Shown here: positions 1 through 12,290 of the stretch, piece after piece
Numbering within the stretch: the stretch's first letter is position 1
How the letters are laid out: the number at the start of each line of letters is the position of its first letter
Assembly: GCF_000297215.2 (NCBI RefSeq)
Contig: NZ_AMFF02000071.1
Span: forward strand, 1-59,708
Length of the DNA stretch: 59,708 nucleotides
Direction: 5' to 3'
Origin: Piscirickettsia salmonis LF-89 = ATCC VR-1361
GTDB lineage: Bacteria; Pseudomonadota; Gammaproteobacteria; Piscirickettsiales; Piscirickettsiaceae
Position numbers and translations under genes: made by a program
The notes under the pieces: generated by a model
Seen by the model: the letters and a program-made list of their open reading frames with translations, nothing else
What the model was told of the DNA's origin: nothing
The model's database searches: none

Positions 1-79
1 TTTAGAGGCTTCTAGTAGGGTAACTCCGCCCGAAATTAGAGAATTCGCCTATTTTCACTTAAAAAACCGCCTGCAGACA

Positions 80-784
80 TTATATTCGGTAATGGCCACA
101 GCAATACTGACCAGAATTTAACATCCTCCTAAACATTGCCGCCAGGATCATTTTTTTGAAATTCCTGAATCTCAAGGTATGAGCATAAACTTCTTGATGA
201 TACGCATCACCAATAAAGCCTTTATCTGCAATCAATAGATTTTTAGCATGACCTAAAATGTCCCAAAGAGAAACCCGTTCATCAATCTGCGCTGCCGTTG
301 CAGTCATACCAACAATAAGCCCCGTAGAATTAATCACTAAATTGCCTTTGAATCCATAATAACGTTCTGATTTTGAAGCACAATAACCATAAGAAACCGA
401 ATCTGAAAACAATTCGCAATTCTTCGCCCGACTTAAATGACATACCGCAATAGGGAAGCCATCTGCCATATACAATTGATCGTGATTTCCTTGAAGATCC
501 TTAACTAACGCATTCTGGATATATTGTTTTACATGCCAAAGATTTGCTGCATGTTTAGCAAAGTTAGATCGGGAACCTAATTGAGGAAACCAATCCAGCC
601 AATGTTCACGAAAGTAACGCCAAATACCACTGTCTGTATCTTGCCCTAAAAATTCACCTATCACTTCCATTGTTTGGTCTACCAAGCAGTATGTTGTAAT
701 GATAAAATCTTCGAGTGGCACTTTGCTATCCTTAGTCTGTTTTATTTTGGTCGGTCGGGACCAGCTTGAAACTAAAAGTGCCAC
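80..784 (-). pseudogene. IS982-like transposase, C-terminally truncated
   Basis: This resembles the DDE transposases of the IS982 family, which cut and rejoin insertion-sequence ends. The reading frame, from a GTG at 784, gives 234 residues, shorter than the roughly 270-300 usual for the family. The first catalytic aspartate is visible in MADGFP (about D108) and the second in LLIADKGFIG (about D187). The third acidic residue should lie further on, but after about residue 200 the protein no longer looks like a transposase and ends in an unrelated arginine- and cysteine-rich tail. It is therefore probably inactive, cut by a frameshift or by another element. The first 79 bases of the window hold no gene I can support and may be the rest of the same or a second element. 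Family assignment rests on recognition of motifs, not on a search. Confidence 0.7.
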
Positions 785-843
785 TTTATCCCTTGTAAGT
801 CAAACCGCTCTAAAAGTTGAGCATCGCGTAGTTAATTATAAAA

Positions 844-2679
844 TTACTCCACCGTCACACTCTTAGCTAAATTCCTCGGCTGATCTATATTCTCACCTTT
901 CTCAAGTGCGACATAATACGATAATAATTGCAATGGAATATTATAGGTTAATGGCGCTAAATGCTCATGCTGAATAGCTGGAACAATAATTTTTTCAGCA
1001 GGCAATTTAAATTTAGGCACAAGGGCTTCATCAATTATCACATATAACTTACCACCACGAGTAATCACTTCATTGAGGTTAGAAATTAATTTTTCCATCA
1101 GTAATTCATCATGATTGATAATAGCAATCACCGGCATATTTTCATCAACTAATGCTAATGGTCCATGCTTTAGCTCACCCGCAGGATAGGCTTCAGCATG
1201 AATATAGGAAATTTCCTTTAATTTTAATGCTCCTTCCATAGCAATAGGATACAACTCACCACGGCCTAAAAATAATGCATGGTGTTTATCCTTAAAATCA
1301 GCGGCAATGGCTTTAATTTGCTCAACCGTTGTTAAGGCTAAATCGATATGATGGCTTAAGTTTTGAAATAATAATTCCGTATCAACACCCTTAAGCTCAG
1401 CTGCACCGCGATGCGTTGCGAGTGCTAATACCAACTGCAATAAAGTAACTAACTGGGTAGTAAATGCCTTGGTTGAAGCGACACTCACCTCAGCACCTGC
1501 CGCGGTTAAAAACGATACATCCGACTCACGTACTAATGAACTATGCGCAACATTACATACTGCCATGGTTGCTACATAGCCTAAGGTTTGTGCTTTACGT
1601 AGGGCAGCCAACGTATCAGCAGTTTCACCGGATTGAGAAATCGTTAAAAACAACGTATCACTATCAATCATTTGACGACGATAACGATATTCACTGGCAA
1701 TATCCACTTTTGTCGCAATACCAGCAATTTGTTCAAACCATTCAGCAGCCACTAAACCCACATGATAGCTTGAGCCACAGGCAACAATCTGCAGCCGTTT
1801 GGTTTTAGAGAAAATCGCTGCATGCTGGCGACTGACTGATTGGGCTAAGGTTGAGCCTTGCGGCATTAAGCGCTCTATTGTTGCCTGTACTACATGTGGC
1901 TGCTCGTAAATTTCTTTGAGCATATAATGCTCAAAACCATCTTTATCTGCATGGTCGACCTGTAAATTTTCATGCTTAACCTCTCGCTTCACTAAATCAC
2001 CCTGACTATTATAAACAGTAATATTTTGCGTGGTAATTTCAGCAATATCCCCTTCTTCTAAATAAATAAATTCTTCAGTGAGGTGCCCCAATGATAAACT
2101 ATCGGATGAAATATAATTTTCATTATCACCCAAGCCAATAACTAATGGTGAGCCTGAGCGAATCACATAGATTTTATCGGGGATTTCACTATCAATCAGC
2201 GCCATTGCATAGGCACCAGTAAGCGTTTGATTCGCTTTAACTAAAGCATCTATGATTGATGAGCTAGTTTTTAAGGTATGATGAATAAAGTGAGCGGCAA
2301 CTTCGGTATCCGTGCCTGATTCAAATATATAACCTGCGGTTTCTAAGTTTTTTTTCAGCTCTAAATAATTTTCGATAATGCCATTATGAACAAGTGCGAT
2401 ATTGCCTGATTGATGCGGGTGGGCATTTTCAACGCTAGGTTCGCCATGAGTGGCCCAACGGGTATGCGCAATCCCTACGCTGGCTTTTTCCAAATCAAAT
2501 AAAGACACTTCTGCCTCTAAATTAGCAACTTTACCTAAACTACGAATACGCGTTATTTGATTATTTTCAATCACAGCGACCCCCGCTGAATCATAACCAC
2601 GATACTCTAAACGTTTTAGCCCATTAATTAAAAATTCAGAACAGGGTGTTGTTGAAACTTTACCGACAATGCCACACAT
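844..2679 (-). CDS. glmS: glutamine--fructose-6-phosphate aminotransferase (isomerizing)
   Basis: GlmS makes glucosamine-6-phosphate from fructose-6-phosphate and glutamine in the cytoplasm, the first step towards UDP-GlcNAc for peptidoglycan and LPS. The 611-residue protein begins MCGIVG, so Cys2 is the N-terminal nucleophile of the glutamine amidotransferase domain (about 1-240). Two SIS sugar-isomerase domains follow, with SQSGETADT and STKAFTTQ visible, and the C terminus ends in the usual LAKSVTVE. Length and ends are normal for the family. It follows glmU on the same strand with a 55-base gap, the atp-glmU-glmS order also known in Escherichia coli. No glmS ribozyme or sRNA target was recognised. 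Confidence 0.98.
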   Translation of the reverse strand: MCGIVGKVSTTPCSEFLINGLKRLEYRGYDSAGVAVIENNQITRIRSLGKVANLEAEVSLFDLEKASVGIAHTRWATHGEPSVENAHPHQSGNIALVHNGIIENYLELKKNLETAGYIFESGTDTEVAAHFIHHTLKTSSSIIDALVKANQTLTGAYAMALIDSEIPDKIYVIRSGSPLVIGLGDNENYISSDSLSLGHLTEEFIYLEEGDIAEITTQNITVYNSQGDLVKREVKHENLQVDHADKDGFEHYMLKEIYEQPHVVQATIERLMPQGSTLAQSVSRQHAAIFSKTKRLQIVACGSSYHVGLVAAEWFEQIAGIATKVDIASEYRYRRQMIDSDTLFLTISQSGETADTLAALRKAQTLGYVATMAVCNVAHSSLVRESDVSFLTAAGAEVSVASTKAFTTQLVTLLQLVLALATHRGAAELKGVDTELLFQNLSHHIDLALTTVEQIKAIAADFKDKHHALFLGRGELYPIAMEGALKLKEISYIHAEAYPAGELKHGPLALVDENMPVIAIINHDELLMEKLISNLNEVITRGGKLYVIIDEALVPKFKLPAEKIIVPAIQHEHLAPLTYNIPLQLLSYYVALEKGENIDQPRNLAKSVTVE

Positions 2680-2734
2680 AATTTTTCCTCTATAATGCTA
2701 TAGTCCTGCTTTTATTTTATTCTTTACTTGTTTC

Positions 2735-4099
2735 TTATTTTTTCTTATCCGGACGCTGCCAGTTCAATGATTTTTGCTTAACGCGGGCAACGGTTAATTT
2801 CTCTTTTGGTACGCTACGACTCACCGTTGAGCCTGCACCCACTACAGCACTGGCCCCCACTTCGATAGGAGCGACCAGCGCACAGTTTGAACCAATAAAT
2901 GCCTGATCATGGATAATCGTCTGATGTTTATTAACGCCATCATAATTACAGGTAATCACGCCCGCACCAATATTAACTCCTGCACCTACCGTACTATCAC
3001 CGATATAACTTAAGTGATTGACTTTGCTACTTTGACCTATAGTCGATTTTTTCACTTCAACAAAGTTGCCAATCCGTGCTTTTTCTTTTAACTCCGTTTG
3101 TGGGCGTAAACGGGCAAATGGACCTACTTCAGCATTACTATTAATAACAGCTTCTTCGATAACACTATAGGCTTTAATATGGACATTATCAGCAATTTCA
3201 GAGTTTTTAATAATCACCCCAGATTCGATAATACAGTTTTTACCAATAGAAACTTGACCTTCTAATATCACATTAATATCAATACTTGTATCTTGGCCAA
3301 TCGTCACATCACCACGAATATCCAAGCGTTTTGAGTCAGCAATAGACACGCCCGCTAGCATCAACTCTTGAGCTATTTTCTCCTGGTAATAACGCTCCAG
3401 CTTAAGTAATTGCACACGAGTATTAACCCCTTCGATTTCGTAAGGGTCTTTTGCTTTAACCACGCTGACATTCAAGTCTTGCTGTAATGCCCTGGACACC
3501 AAGTCAGTTAAATAATATTCGTTTTGTTTATTTTTATTTTCTAGTTTTTTAATGTTTTCTTTTAAAAAGTTTACTGGGAAAATAAAAACACCACTATTAA
3601 CTTCAATTATTTTTTTCTGAATATCAGTCGCATCTTTTTCTTCAACAATATGTTTCACTCGTTTTGTCGTATCACGAATAATTCGACCATAGCCGTAAGG
3701 GTTAGCAACATCTGCAGTTAAGACCCCAACATCGCTAACTTCAACACGATTCATTAAGCGCTGCACCGTATCTTCAGATAATAACGGTACATCTGCATTA
3801 AGAACTAAACAGCGCTGAGTTTCTATATCACTCATTGCCGCACGTACTGCATCACCCGTGCCAAGCTGCTGCTTTTGCTCTGCCCAAGTTAAATCCTGCT
3901 CATCTTTTAATGCATATTGCAACTGCTCACCACCATGACCATAGACGATGACTATTTTTTCAGGCAAGAGTGAACGTGCTAAATCAATGACATGCTTAAT
4001 TAATGGCTTGCCTGCCAAACGGTGTAAAATCTTAGGTAAATTAGAACACATCCGTGTTCCTTGGCCGGCTGCTAAAATAACCACAGTGAGCGATGACAT
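2735..4099 (-). CDS. glmU: bifunctional GlcN-1-P acetyltransferase / UDP-GlcNAc pyrophosphorylase
   Basis: GlmU acetylates glucosamine-1-phosphate and then couples it to UTP, giving UDP-GlcNAc for peptidoglycan and lipid A. The 454-residue protein has the N-terminal uridylyltransferase signature VILAAGQGTRM (about residues 7-17) and a C-terminal left-handed beta-helix of hexapeptide repeats, including IGNFVEVKKS and NIGAGVITCNYDG, which carries acetyltransferase activity. A strong ribosome site (GGAGG) lies a few bases upstream of the ATG. The gene sits just past the terminator that follows atpC and 55 bases before glmS, so glmU and glmS probably form a transcript partly independent of the atp operon, or supplied by read-through. 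Confidence 0.98.
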   Translation of the reverse strand: MSSLTVVILAAGQGTRMCSNLPKILHRLAGKPLIKHVIDLARSLLPEKIVIVYGHGGEQLQYALKDEQDLTWAEQKQQLGTGDAVRAAMSDIETQRCLVLNADVPLLSEDTVQRLMNRVEVSDVGVLTADVANPYGYGRIIRDTTKRVKHIVEEKDATDIQKKIIEVNSGVFIFPVNFLKENIKKLENKNKQNEYYLTDLVSRALQQDLNVSVVKAKDPYEIEGVNTRVQLLKLERYYQEKIAQELMLAGVSIADSKRLDIRGDVTIGQDTSIDINVILEGQVSIGKNCIIESGVIIKNSEIADNVHIKAYSVIEEAVINSNAEVGPFARLRPQTELKEKARIGNFVEVKKSTIGQSSKVNHLSYIGDSTVGAGVNIGAGVITCNYDGVNKHQTIIHDQAFIGSNCALVAPIEVGASAVVGAGSTVSRSVPKEKLTVARVKQKSLNWQRPDKKK

Positions 4100-4120
4100 T
4101 TGTTACCTCCAATAATAACA

Positions 4121-4143
4121 AAAGGCGGGATTAACCCGCCTTA
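4121..4143 (-). terminator. intrinsic terminator of the atp operon
   Basis: An 8-bp G+C-rich stem (4122-4129 paired with 4135-4142) has a short ATTAA-type loop. On the minus strand it is followed by a T-rich run reading TTGTTATTATT. It lies between atpC and glmU, so it should end or reduce atp operon transcription before glmU. Confidence 0.75.
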
Positions 4144-4192
4144 TTATTTTAACAGCTACTCATATTCGTTATTAATACTTATATAATAACCA

Positions 4193-4621
4193 TTAATGCT
4201 GTTTCAACTGATTTAAATATTGCAACATCCGCAGTTGTGCCGCAGCTTCTGCTAAACGTTTTTGTGCTTTGGTATGATCAAATTGGCTGGCACCTTTATC
4301 CGCCAGCAAAGCCTCAGCACGCTCTTTGGCTTCACGTGCAGCACCCTCATTAAGATCACGGGCACGAATTACCGTATCAGCAAGAACAATTACTTCTTCA
4401 GGTTGCACCTCAAGAAAGCCGCCGGAAACATACAGCGCTTCTTCTTCACCATTGTCCTTTTTGATTCTTAAGGTCCCTGGTTCTATCGTCGTCAATAATT
4501 GAGCATGTCCTGGAGTAATTCCAACCTCACCCAAGCCACCCCGAGCAACCACCATTGTTGCCTGACCAGAGAAGATTTCACCTTCGACGCTAGCGACTTG
4601 AACTTTTAATAATGCAGCCAT
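4193..4621 (-). CDS. atpC: ATP synthase subunit epsilon
   Basis: The epsilon subunit is part of the central stalk of F1 and regulates ATP hydrolysis. The 142-residue protein has the N-terminal beta-sandwich (KVQVASVEGEIFSGQ, then GELGITPGHAQLL-like sequence reading GEVGITPGHAQLL) and a C-terminal helical hairpin rich in alanine and glutamate (residues about 90-140). Length is typical. It is the last gene of the operon, 24 bases after atpD and upstream of the terminator. Confidence 0.97.
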   Translation of the reverse strand: MAALLKVQVASVEGEIFSGQATMVVARGGLGEVGITPGHAQLLTTIEPGTLRIKKDNGEEEALYVSGGFLEVQPEEVIVLADTVIRARDLNEGAAREAKERAEALLADKGASQFDHTKAQKRLAEAAAQLRMLQYLNQLKQH

Positions 4622-4645
4622 GATAATCTCCCGACTTAAGCCTGA

Positions 4646-6067
<1,422 letters not shown>

Positions 6068-6928
6068 TTAAACTGCCGCAGCACCAGAAACAATCTCAGA
6101 TAGCTCCTGAGTAATTGCCGCTTGTCGTGCTTTGTTATATTTCAGTTTGAGCTTGTGGATCATATCGGTCGCATTATCTGTGGCATTTTTCATCGCCACC
6201 ATACGGGCAGCTTGCTCACAGGCATTATTCTCAACCACACCCTGATATACTTGTGATTCGATATAACGAACCATGAGTTGATCAAGCAGCTCTTTTGCTT
6301 CAGGCTCATAAATATAGTCCCAAAAGTGCTTTAGCTTATCATCTTCACCTGGCACTAAGGGCAATAACTGGGTGACCTCTGGGGTTTGAGTAATAGAATT
6401 AACAAAATCATTCGATGCTAAATAAAGGCGATCAATCTTACCTTCAGCATAGGCATCCAACATTACTTTTACCGAACCAATCAAATCCTGAATTTTAGGT
6501 TGATCACCTAAATGATTCGCGGTGGCAACCACATTCGCATGGCAATACTGAAAAAAGTGTTCAGCTTTTACCCCGATAGCACAAATATCAAGTTCGATTC
6601 CTTGATCATCCCACTCTTTTAAGGATGTCAGTAGCTTGCGAAATAGATTTAGATTTAATCCACCACACAAGCCACGATCGGTTGAAATAACAATATAACC
6701 AACACGTTTCACTTCATGTTGTCTCATATAAGCGTTCATATACTCAGGGTGAGATAAGCTTATATGCCCAACAACTTCACGCATACGTTGAGCATACGGT
6801 TTTGTAGCAGCCATGCGATCACGCGCTTTGCGCATCTTACTTGCTGCCATCAATTCCATCGCTTTTGTAATTTTTTTTGTATTCTGTACGCTTGAAATTT
6901 TTGTCTTAATTTCTTTGCCGACGGCCAT
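6068..6928 (-). CDS. atpG: ATP synthase subunit gamma
   Basis: Gamma is the rotating shaft that couples the c-ring to the alpha3beta3 head. The protein is 286 residues, as expected. The N-terminal coiled-coil helix begins [20 protein letters not shown] and the C-terminal helix has [17 protein letters not shown], both hallmarks of the family. The Rossmann-like middle part contains [11 protein letters not shown]. It sits between atpA and atpD with gaps of about 25 bases, in the standard operon order. Confidence 0.98.
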   Translation of the reverse strand: MAVGKEIKTKISSVQNTKKITKAMELMAASKMRKARDRMAATKPYAQRMREVVGHISLSHPEYMNAYMRQHEVKRVGYIVISTDRGLCGGLNLNLFRKLLTSLKEWDDQGIELDICAIGVKAEHFFQYCHANVVATANHLGDQPKIQDLIGSVKVMLDAYAEGKIDRLYLASNDFVNSITQTPEVTQLLPLVPGEDDKLKHFWDYIYEPEAKELLDQLMVRYIESQVYQGVVENNACEQAARMVAMKNATDNATDMIHKLKLKYNKARQAAITQELSEIVSGAAAV

Positions 6929-6953
6929 TAGAATACCTTAATTAAATTAAAAT

Positions 6954-8495
6954 TTACCAAGTTTGCGTTGCTTTAAATTGTGTCACGACACGCTTGAGCT
7001 CAGCTTCTATATCATCACCATAAGCACCCGTATCATTGATTTTTGCAATTAAATCTTTTTCTTGGTCATTAAAGTAAGCTAATAGAGCCGCTTCAAAATC
7101 AACCACTTTATTTACAGCCACATCATCTAAATGACCTTTCTCAGCCGCATACAGTGCAAGGCCCATTTCAGCAATCGATAATGGCGAATATTGCTTTTGC
7201 TTCATCAACTCCATCATCCGTTGACCACGCTCAAGCTGTTTACGCGTCACATCATCTAAATCAGAAGCAAACTGTGAAAAAGCTTCTAGCTCACGATATT
7301 GTGCAAGCGCCAAACGCACGCCGCCACCAAGTTTTTTAATGATCTTCGTCTGAGCAGCACCACCAACACGCGATACCGAAATACCCGCATTAATTGCTGG
7401 GCGAATCCCAGAGGCAAACAAACCAGTTTCTAAGAAAATCTGACCATCAGTAATCGAAATCACATTCGTCGGTACAAAGGCTGACACGTCACCGGCTTGC
7501 GTTTCAATAATCGGCAATGCCGTCAATGAACCCGTTTTACCTTTGACTTTGCCATTTGTCATTTTTTCAACATACTCAGCATTTACTCGTGCCGCACGCT
7601 CAAGTAGGCGTGAGTGCAAGTAAAATACATCACCTGGATAGGCTTCACGCCCTGGTGGACGACGGAGCAATAACGAGACTTGACGATACGCCCAGGCTTG
7701 CTTGGTTAAATCATCATAAATAATTAAGGCATCTTCACCTTTATCACGATAATACTCACCCATCGCGCAACCCGCATAAGGTGCTAAGAATTGCAACGCA
7801 GCGGAGTCAGAAGCAGAAGCGGCAACAACCGTGGTATATTCCATCGCGCCGTGCTCTTCAAGCTTACGGACGATATTGGCAATTGATGATGCTTTTTGAC
7901 CAATCGCCACATAAATACACTTAACGTTTTTGCCTTTTTGATTGATGATTGTATCAATGGCAATTGCTGTTTTCCCTGTCTGGCGGTCACCAATGATTAA
8001 CTCACGCTGACCACGGCCGACTGGCACCATCGCATCAATACATTTCAAGCCAGTTTGTAACGGCTCATCAACACTTTTACGGGTAATTACCCCAGGAGCT
8101 ACTTTTTCAACTGGAGAAAATGCTTTCGCCTCGTGCGGGCCTTTACCATCAATGGCAGTCCCTAAAGTATCGACTACACGACCCAATAAAGCCTCACCCA
8201 CCGGCACTTCTAAAATATGGCCAGTACATTGAACTTTATCCCCTTCAGTTAAGTCTTCATATGGACCTAACACCACCGCACCCACAGAATCACGCTCAAG
8301 GTTTAATGCCAATGCAAAACGAGAATTAGAGAGCTTAATCATCTCTCCCATCGTTACATCTTCTAAACCATGAATACGTAAAATGCCATCTTTAATACTA
8401 ACAATTGTACCTTCAGTATGTGATTCTGAAGTCGCGTCAAAATCTTTAATGCGCTCTTTAATAAGATCACTGATTTCTGTTGAATCTAAACGCAT
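6954..8495 (-). CDS. atpA: ATP synthase subunit alpha
   Basis: Alpha forms the non-catalytic nucleotide-binding partner of beta in F1. The 513-residue protein begins [19 protein letters not shown], carries the Walker A sequence GDRQTGKT near residues 169-176, and has the [27 protein letters not shown] region (described here in parts) that marks the alpha/beta family. Length is identical to that of Escherichia coli alpha. It lies between atpH and atpG with short gaps, so translation is probably coupled. Confidence 0.98.
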   Translation of the reverse strand: MRLDSTEISDLIKERIKDFDATSESHTEGTIVSIKDGILRIHGLEDVTMGEMIKLSNSRFALALNLERDSVGAVVLGPYEDLTEGDKVQCTGHILEVPVGEALLGRVVDTLGTAIDGKGPHEAKAFSPVEKVAPGVITRKSVDEPLQTGLKCIDAMVPVGRGQRELIIGDRQTGKTAIAIDTIINQKGKNVKCIYVAIGQKASSIANIVRKLEEHGAMEYTTVVAASASDSAALQFLAPYAGCAMGEYYRDKGEDALIIYDDLTKQAWAYRQVSLLLRRPPGREAYPGDVFYLHSRLLERAARVNAEYVEKMTNGKVKGKTGSLTALPIIETQAGDVSAFVPTNVISITDGQIFLETGLFASGIRPAINAGISVSRVGGAAQTKIIKKLGGGVRLALAQYRELEAFSQFASDLDDVTRKQLERGQRMMELMKQKQYSPLSIAEMGLALYAAEKGHLDDVAVNKVVDFEAALLAYFNDQEKDLIAKINDTGAYGDDIEAELKRVVTQFKATQTW

Positions 8496-8511
8496 AATTC
8501 ACCCTCAACTA

Positions 8512-9039
8512 TTATAACGTCAACGCGCCTACTAAACGCTCAAGCTTACCTTTTACTGAACCATCGATCACTTCATCACCGACCTGAATCACTACACCAC
8601 CGATTAACGCCTGATTAACCATGCAATTGAGCTTAACTTGGCGAGCATATTTTTTCTCTAATGCCAAGATAATCTTCTCTTGCTCTGCTGATGCCAATGC
8701 AAATGCACTCGTCACCGTGGCATTTAACATACGCTCAGCATCCGCCCGATGTTTCTCATACAGCACTTTAAGAACAGGTAAACACACTAAACGATCTTTT
8801 TCTGCAAGTAATTTAACTAAATTAATTGCCTCTACATCGAGCACTTTTTTCGCGATCTCTAAAAACCATGCTGATTTTTTTTCTTTGGGAAAAACAGGAT
8901 TGGTTAAGATCACCTGTGTTGCAGGTGCAGCAGCAATATCACTTAAGGTTGATAAAACATCAGACCAAAATGGGCAGCGCTGACTTTCTTCAGCAAGCTC
9001 AAATATAGCTTTAGCGTAAGGCCTAGCGACAATTTCCAT
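8512..9039 (-). CDS. atpH: ATP synthase subunit delta
   Basis: Delta joins the peripheral stalk (subunit b) to the top of F1. The 175-residue protein starts MEIVARPYAKAIFELA, the canonical N-terminal helix of the OSCP/delta family, and ends GGVVIQVGDEVIDGSVKGKL, the conserved C-terminal strand region. It lies between atpF and atpA with gaps of 11 and 16 bases. Ordinary in length and sequence. Confidence 0.97.
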   Translation of the reverse strand: MEIVARPYAKAIFELAEESQRCPFWSDVLSTLSDIAAAPATQVILTNPVFPKEKKSAWFLEIAKKVLDVEAINLVKLLAEKDRLVCLPVLKVLYEKHRADAERMLNATVTSAFALASAEQEKIILALEKKYARQVKLNCMVNQALIGGVVIQVGDEVIDGSVKGKLERLVGALTL

Positions 9040-9050
9040 AATAAAACCGC

Positions 9051-9521
9051 CTAAAATTCTTTAACAAGCTTATCTAAAAGCTCTTTATTGGCTGCTTGAT
9101 CAATGCTACGTTCAAGAATTTTTTCTGCCCCTGTCATAGCAATATCAACCAATTGCAAACGCAAAGCTTCCTTTGCTTGAGCTATTTCTTGCTCAATTTC
9201 AGCTTTGGCTGCAACAATAATACGCGCACCCTCTTGACGTGCATCCTCTTTAGCATCCTCAACAATGCGATGTGCACGCTGATTGGCTTTATCTAAGATT
9301 GATGCGGTCTGTGCTTTGGCATCTCTTAAAATACTTGCAGCCTGGTGATTAGCAAGCTCTAGTGCTTTATTACCAGCATCTGCAGCCTCTAAGCCCTTAG
9401 CAATGGTTTCACGGCGCTCATTCAGCGCCTTCATAATTGGCGGTAAAACCCATCGCCAAGTCGCTAAAACAAATAGGAGAAATGCAATCATTTGTCCTAT
9501 CAGGGTCGCGTTTAAGTTCAT
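9051..9521 (-). CDS. atpF: ATP synthase subunit b
   Basis: Subunit b is the membrane-anchored peripheral stalk. The 156-residue protein has one N-terminal membrane helix (NATLIGQMIAFLLFVLATW), followed by a long charged, alanine-rich helix with heptad character that would form the parallel dimer. Residues PPIMKALNERRETI just after the membrane segment are typical of the family. Length matches Escherichia coli b (156). It is followed by atpH 11 bases downstream. Confidence 0.97.
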   Translation of the reverse strand: MNLNATLIGQMIAFLLFVLATWRWVLPPIMKALNERRETIAKGLEAADAGNKALELANHQAASILRDAKAQTASILDKANQRAHRIVEDAKEDARQEGARIIVAAKAEIEQEIAQAKEALRLQLVDIAMTGAEKILERSIDQAANKELLDKLVKEF

Positions 9522-9575
9522 AAATGTGGCCCTTCTTATTTATCAGATAAAGATTCGACGTAACTTTAAATACTC

Positions 9576-9989
<414 letters not shown>

Positions 9990-10031
9990 TCAAAATTACA
10001 CCTAAGTGCGTACAGTTACAGTTAGTTAAAA

Positions 10032-10847
<816 letters not shown>

Positions 10848-10851
10848 TTAA

Positions 10852-11250
10852 TTATGCCCCACCAACACTTTCTGTTTTATATACAAGCGGTAGTAAACTC
10901 GACACCACCTGATTAATTGCGTAACCTACTATAAATGGAATGACTGGTAATTGGAATATATGAACGCAAATCATCAACAATGCAATTAACACAACAATGC
11001 TCATAACCATTTTCGAAAAAACAGTCAAATAAAAGTCAGTTAAAACCGACTTAGCTGAGCTTACTGTGTCTTTAGATTGTCGTCGCAGATACCGCCAAAT
11101 AAAATACAAACTAGGCAGTATTACGCTGATTCCTCCCAAAAATACAGACAATCCCCATTGCTGTGAAATACACCAAGCGATTATAGAAAATAACACACTT
11201 AGCGCGAGTTGTATCAAAGGAATTTTATACATCCGTTGCTTTGGCTGCAT
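10852..11250 (-). CDS. atpI: ATP synthase subunit I
   Basis: AtpI is a small membrane protein that heads many atp operons and helps c-ring assembly or magnesium uptake in some species. This 132-residue protein has about four hydrophobic segments (for example LIQLALSVLFSIIAWCI and VVLIALLMICVHIF) and a basic cytoplasmic loop RYLRRQSKD. Sequence is poorly conserved in the family; position as first gene of atpIBEFHAGDC and topology decide the call. The TATAAT/TTGAAC promoter lies about 45 bases upstream. Confidence 0.9.
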   Translation of the reverse strand: MQPKQRMYKIPLIQLALSVLFSIIAWCISQQWGLSVFLGGISVILPSLYFIWRYLRRQSKDTVSSAKSVLTDFYLTVFSKMVMSIVVLIALLMICVHIFQLPVIPFIVGYAINQVVSSLLPLVYKTESVGGA

Positions 11251-11294
11251 AGATCTCCCCTAACACAATACACAACAACTAATTCAGCGAGCAA

Positions 11295-11323
11295 ATTATA
11301 ATCGCTAATATGATTAGGTTCAA
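11295..11323 (-). promoter_or_regulatory. sigma-70-type promoter of the atp operon
   Basis: On the minus strand a -35 element TTGAAC (11318-11323) and a perfect -10 TATAAT (11295-11300) are separated by exactly 17 bases. Transcription would start about 11288 and reach the atpI ATG at 11250 after a short leader containing GGGGAG as ribosome site. Confidence 0.75.
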
Positions 11324-11364
11324 CTCTCTATGCTAAAATAGCAAAGAATCATTAACAATTGCAA

Positions 11365-12258
11365 TCACTGAATATGACTTAAAATACCATCTAATTCATC
11401 TAAATTAGTATATTCAATCACCAGCTTGCCACGTCCGCGTGCGCCGTGCTTAATAGTAACCGACGCACCGAGCTTATCTGCTAAATCATTTTGCAATTTA
11501 CGGATATCAGGATCGACTGTTTTTTTCTTTTCATTATTTTCTGTGTTTTTGCCTTCTAATAATTTTTTAACCAAGCGTTCAGTATCACGCACAGATAACT
11601 CACGTGCAACAACCTGGCGTGCAGATTGGATTTGCTGGTTTTTCGCCAAAGATAATAATGCCCGTGCATGCCCCATCTCTAAATCACCACGCTCTAGCAT
11701 CGTTTTTACACTACTTTCCAGCGCCATCAAGCGTAGTAAGTTACTAACCGCTGCACGAGAGCGTCCAACTACTTCTGCTACTTGCTGGTGGGTCATATCA
11801 AATTCGTCAATTAAACGCTGCAATGCAGCCGCTTCTTCTATCGGATTTAAATCCTCACGCTGAATATTTTCAATTAAGGCCAAAGCGAGGGCGATATCAT
11901 CAGGAATATCACGAATCACCGCCGGAATCGTCTCTTTACCCGCCAATTGTGATGCGCGCCAACGGCGCTCCCCAGCAATGATTTCAAACTTTTCACCACC
12001 CACCACCGGACGCACAACAATCGGCTGTACCACACCTTGCTTACGAATAGACGCAGATAAGCTTTCTAAGGCGTCAGGGTCCATATCACGGCGTGGTTGA
12101 TATTGACCACGTTGCAATACATCTATCGGCAAATACTTTAATGTTTCACGATTGCGGTCGGCTTTTTTGCCAATCAAGGTCGTATCTAAGCTTGCTCCGG
12201 ACAATAGAGCATCCAAACCTTTACCCAAACCTCGGCGCTTTGCTGTTTTCACTGTCAT
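11365..12258 (-). CDS. parB: chromosome partitioning protein ParB
   Basis: ParB is a CTPase and DNA-binding protein that loads at parS sites near the origin and spreads to form the partition complex. The protein (297 residues from the ATG at 12258) starts TVKTAKRRGLGKGLDALLSG, has the CTP-binding ParB/Srx box IAGERRWRASQLAGK, and a helix-turn-helix with THQQVAEVVGRSRAAVSNLL. The C-terminal dimerisation domain ends LDELDGILSHIQ. A GTG one codon earlier is an alternative start. It follows parA at 32 bases and is followed on the same strand by the atp operon. Two parS-like sites are present in recF, about 11-12 kb away. Confidence 0.97.
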   Translation of the reverse strand: MTVKTAKRRGLGKGLDALLSGASLDTTLIGKKADRNRETLKYLPIDVLQRGQYQPRRDMDPDALESLSASIRKQGVVQPIVVRPVVGGEKFEIIAGERRWRASQLAGKETIPAVIRDIPDDIALALALIENIQREDLNPIEEAAALQRLIDEFDMTHQQVAEVVGRSRAAVSNLLRLMALESSVKTMLERGDLEMGHARALLSLAKNQQIQSARQVVARELSVRDTERLVKKLLEGKNTENNEKKKTVDPDIRKLQNDLADKLGASVTIKHGARGRGKLVIEYTNLDELDGILSHIQ

Positions 12259-12290
12259 CACCTTACCACCCTTACCTTAGATACTGTAGA

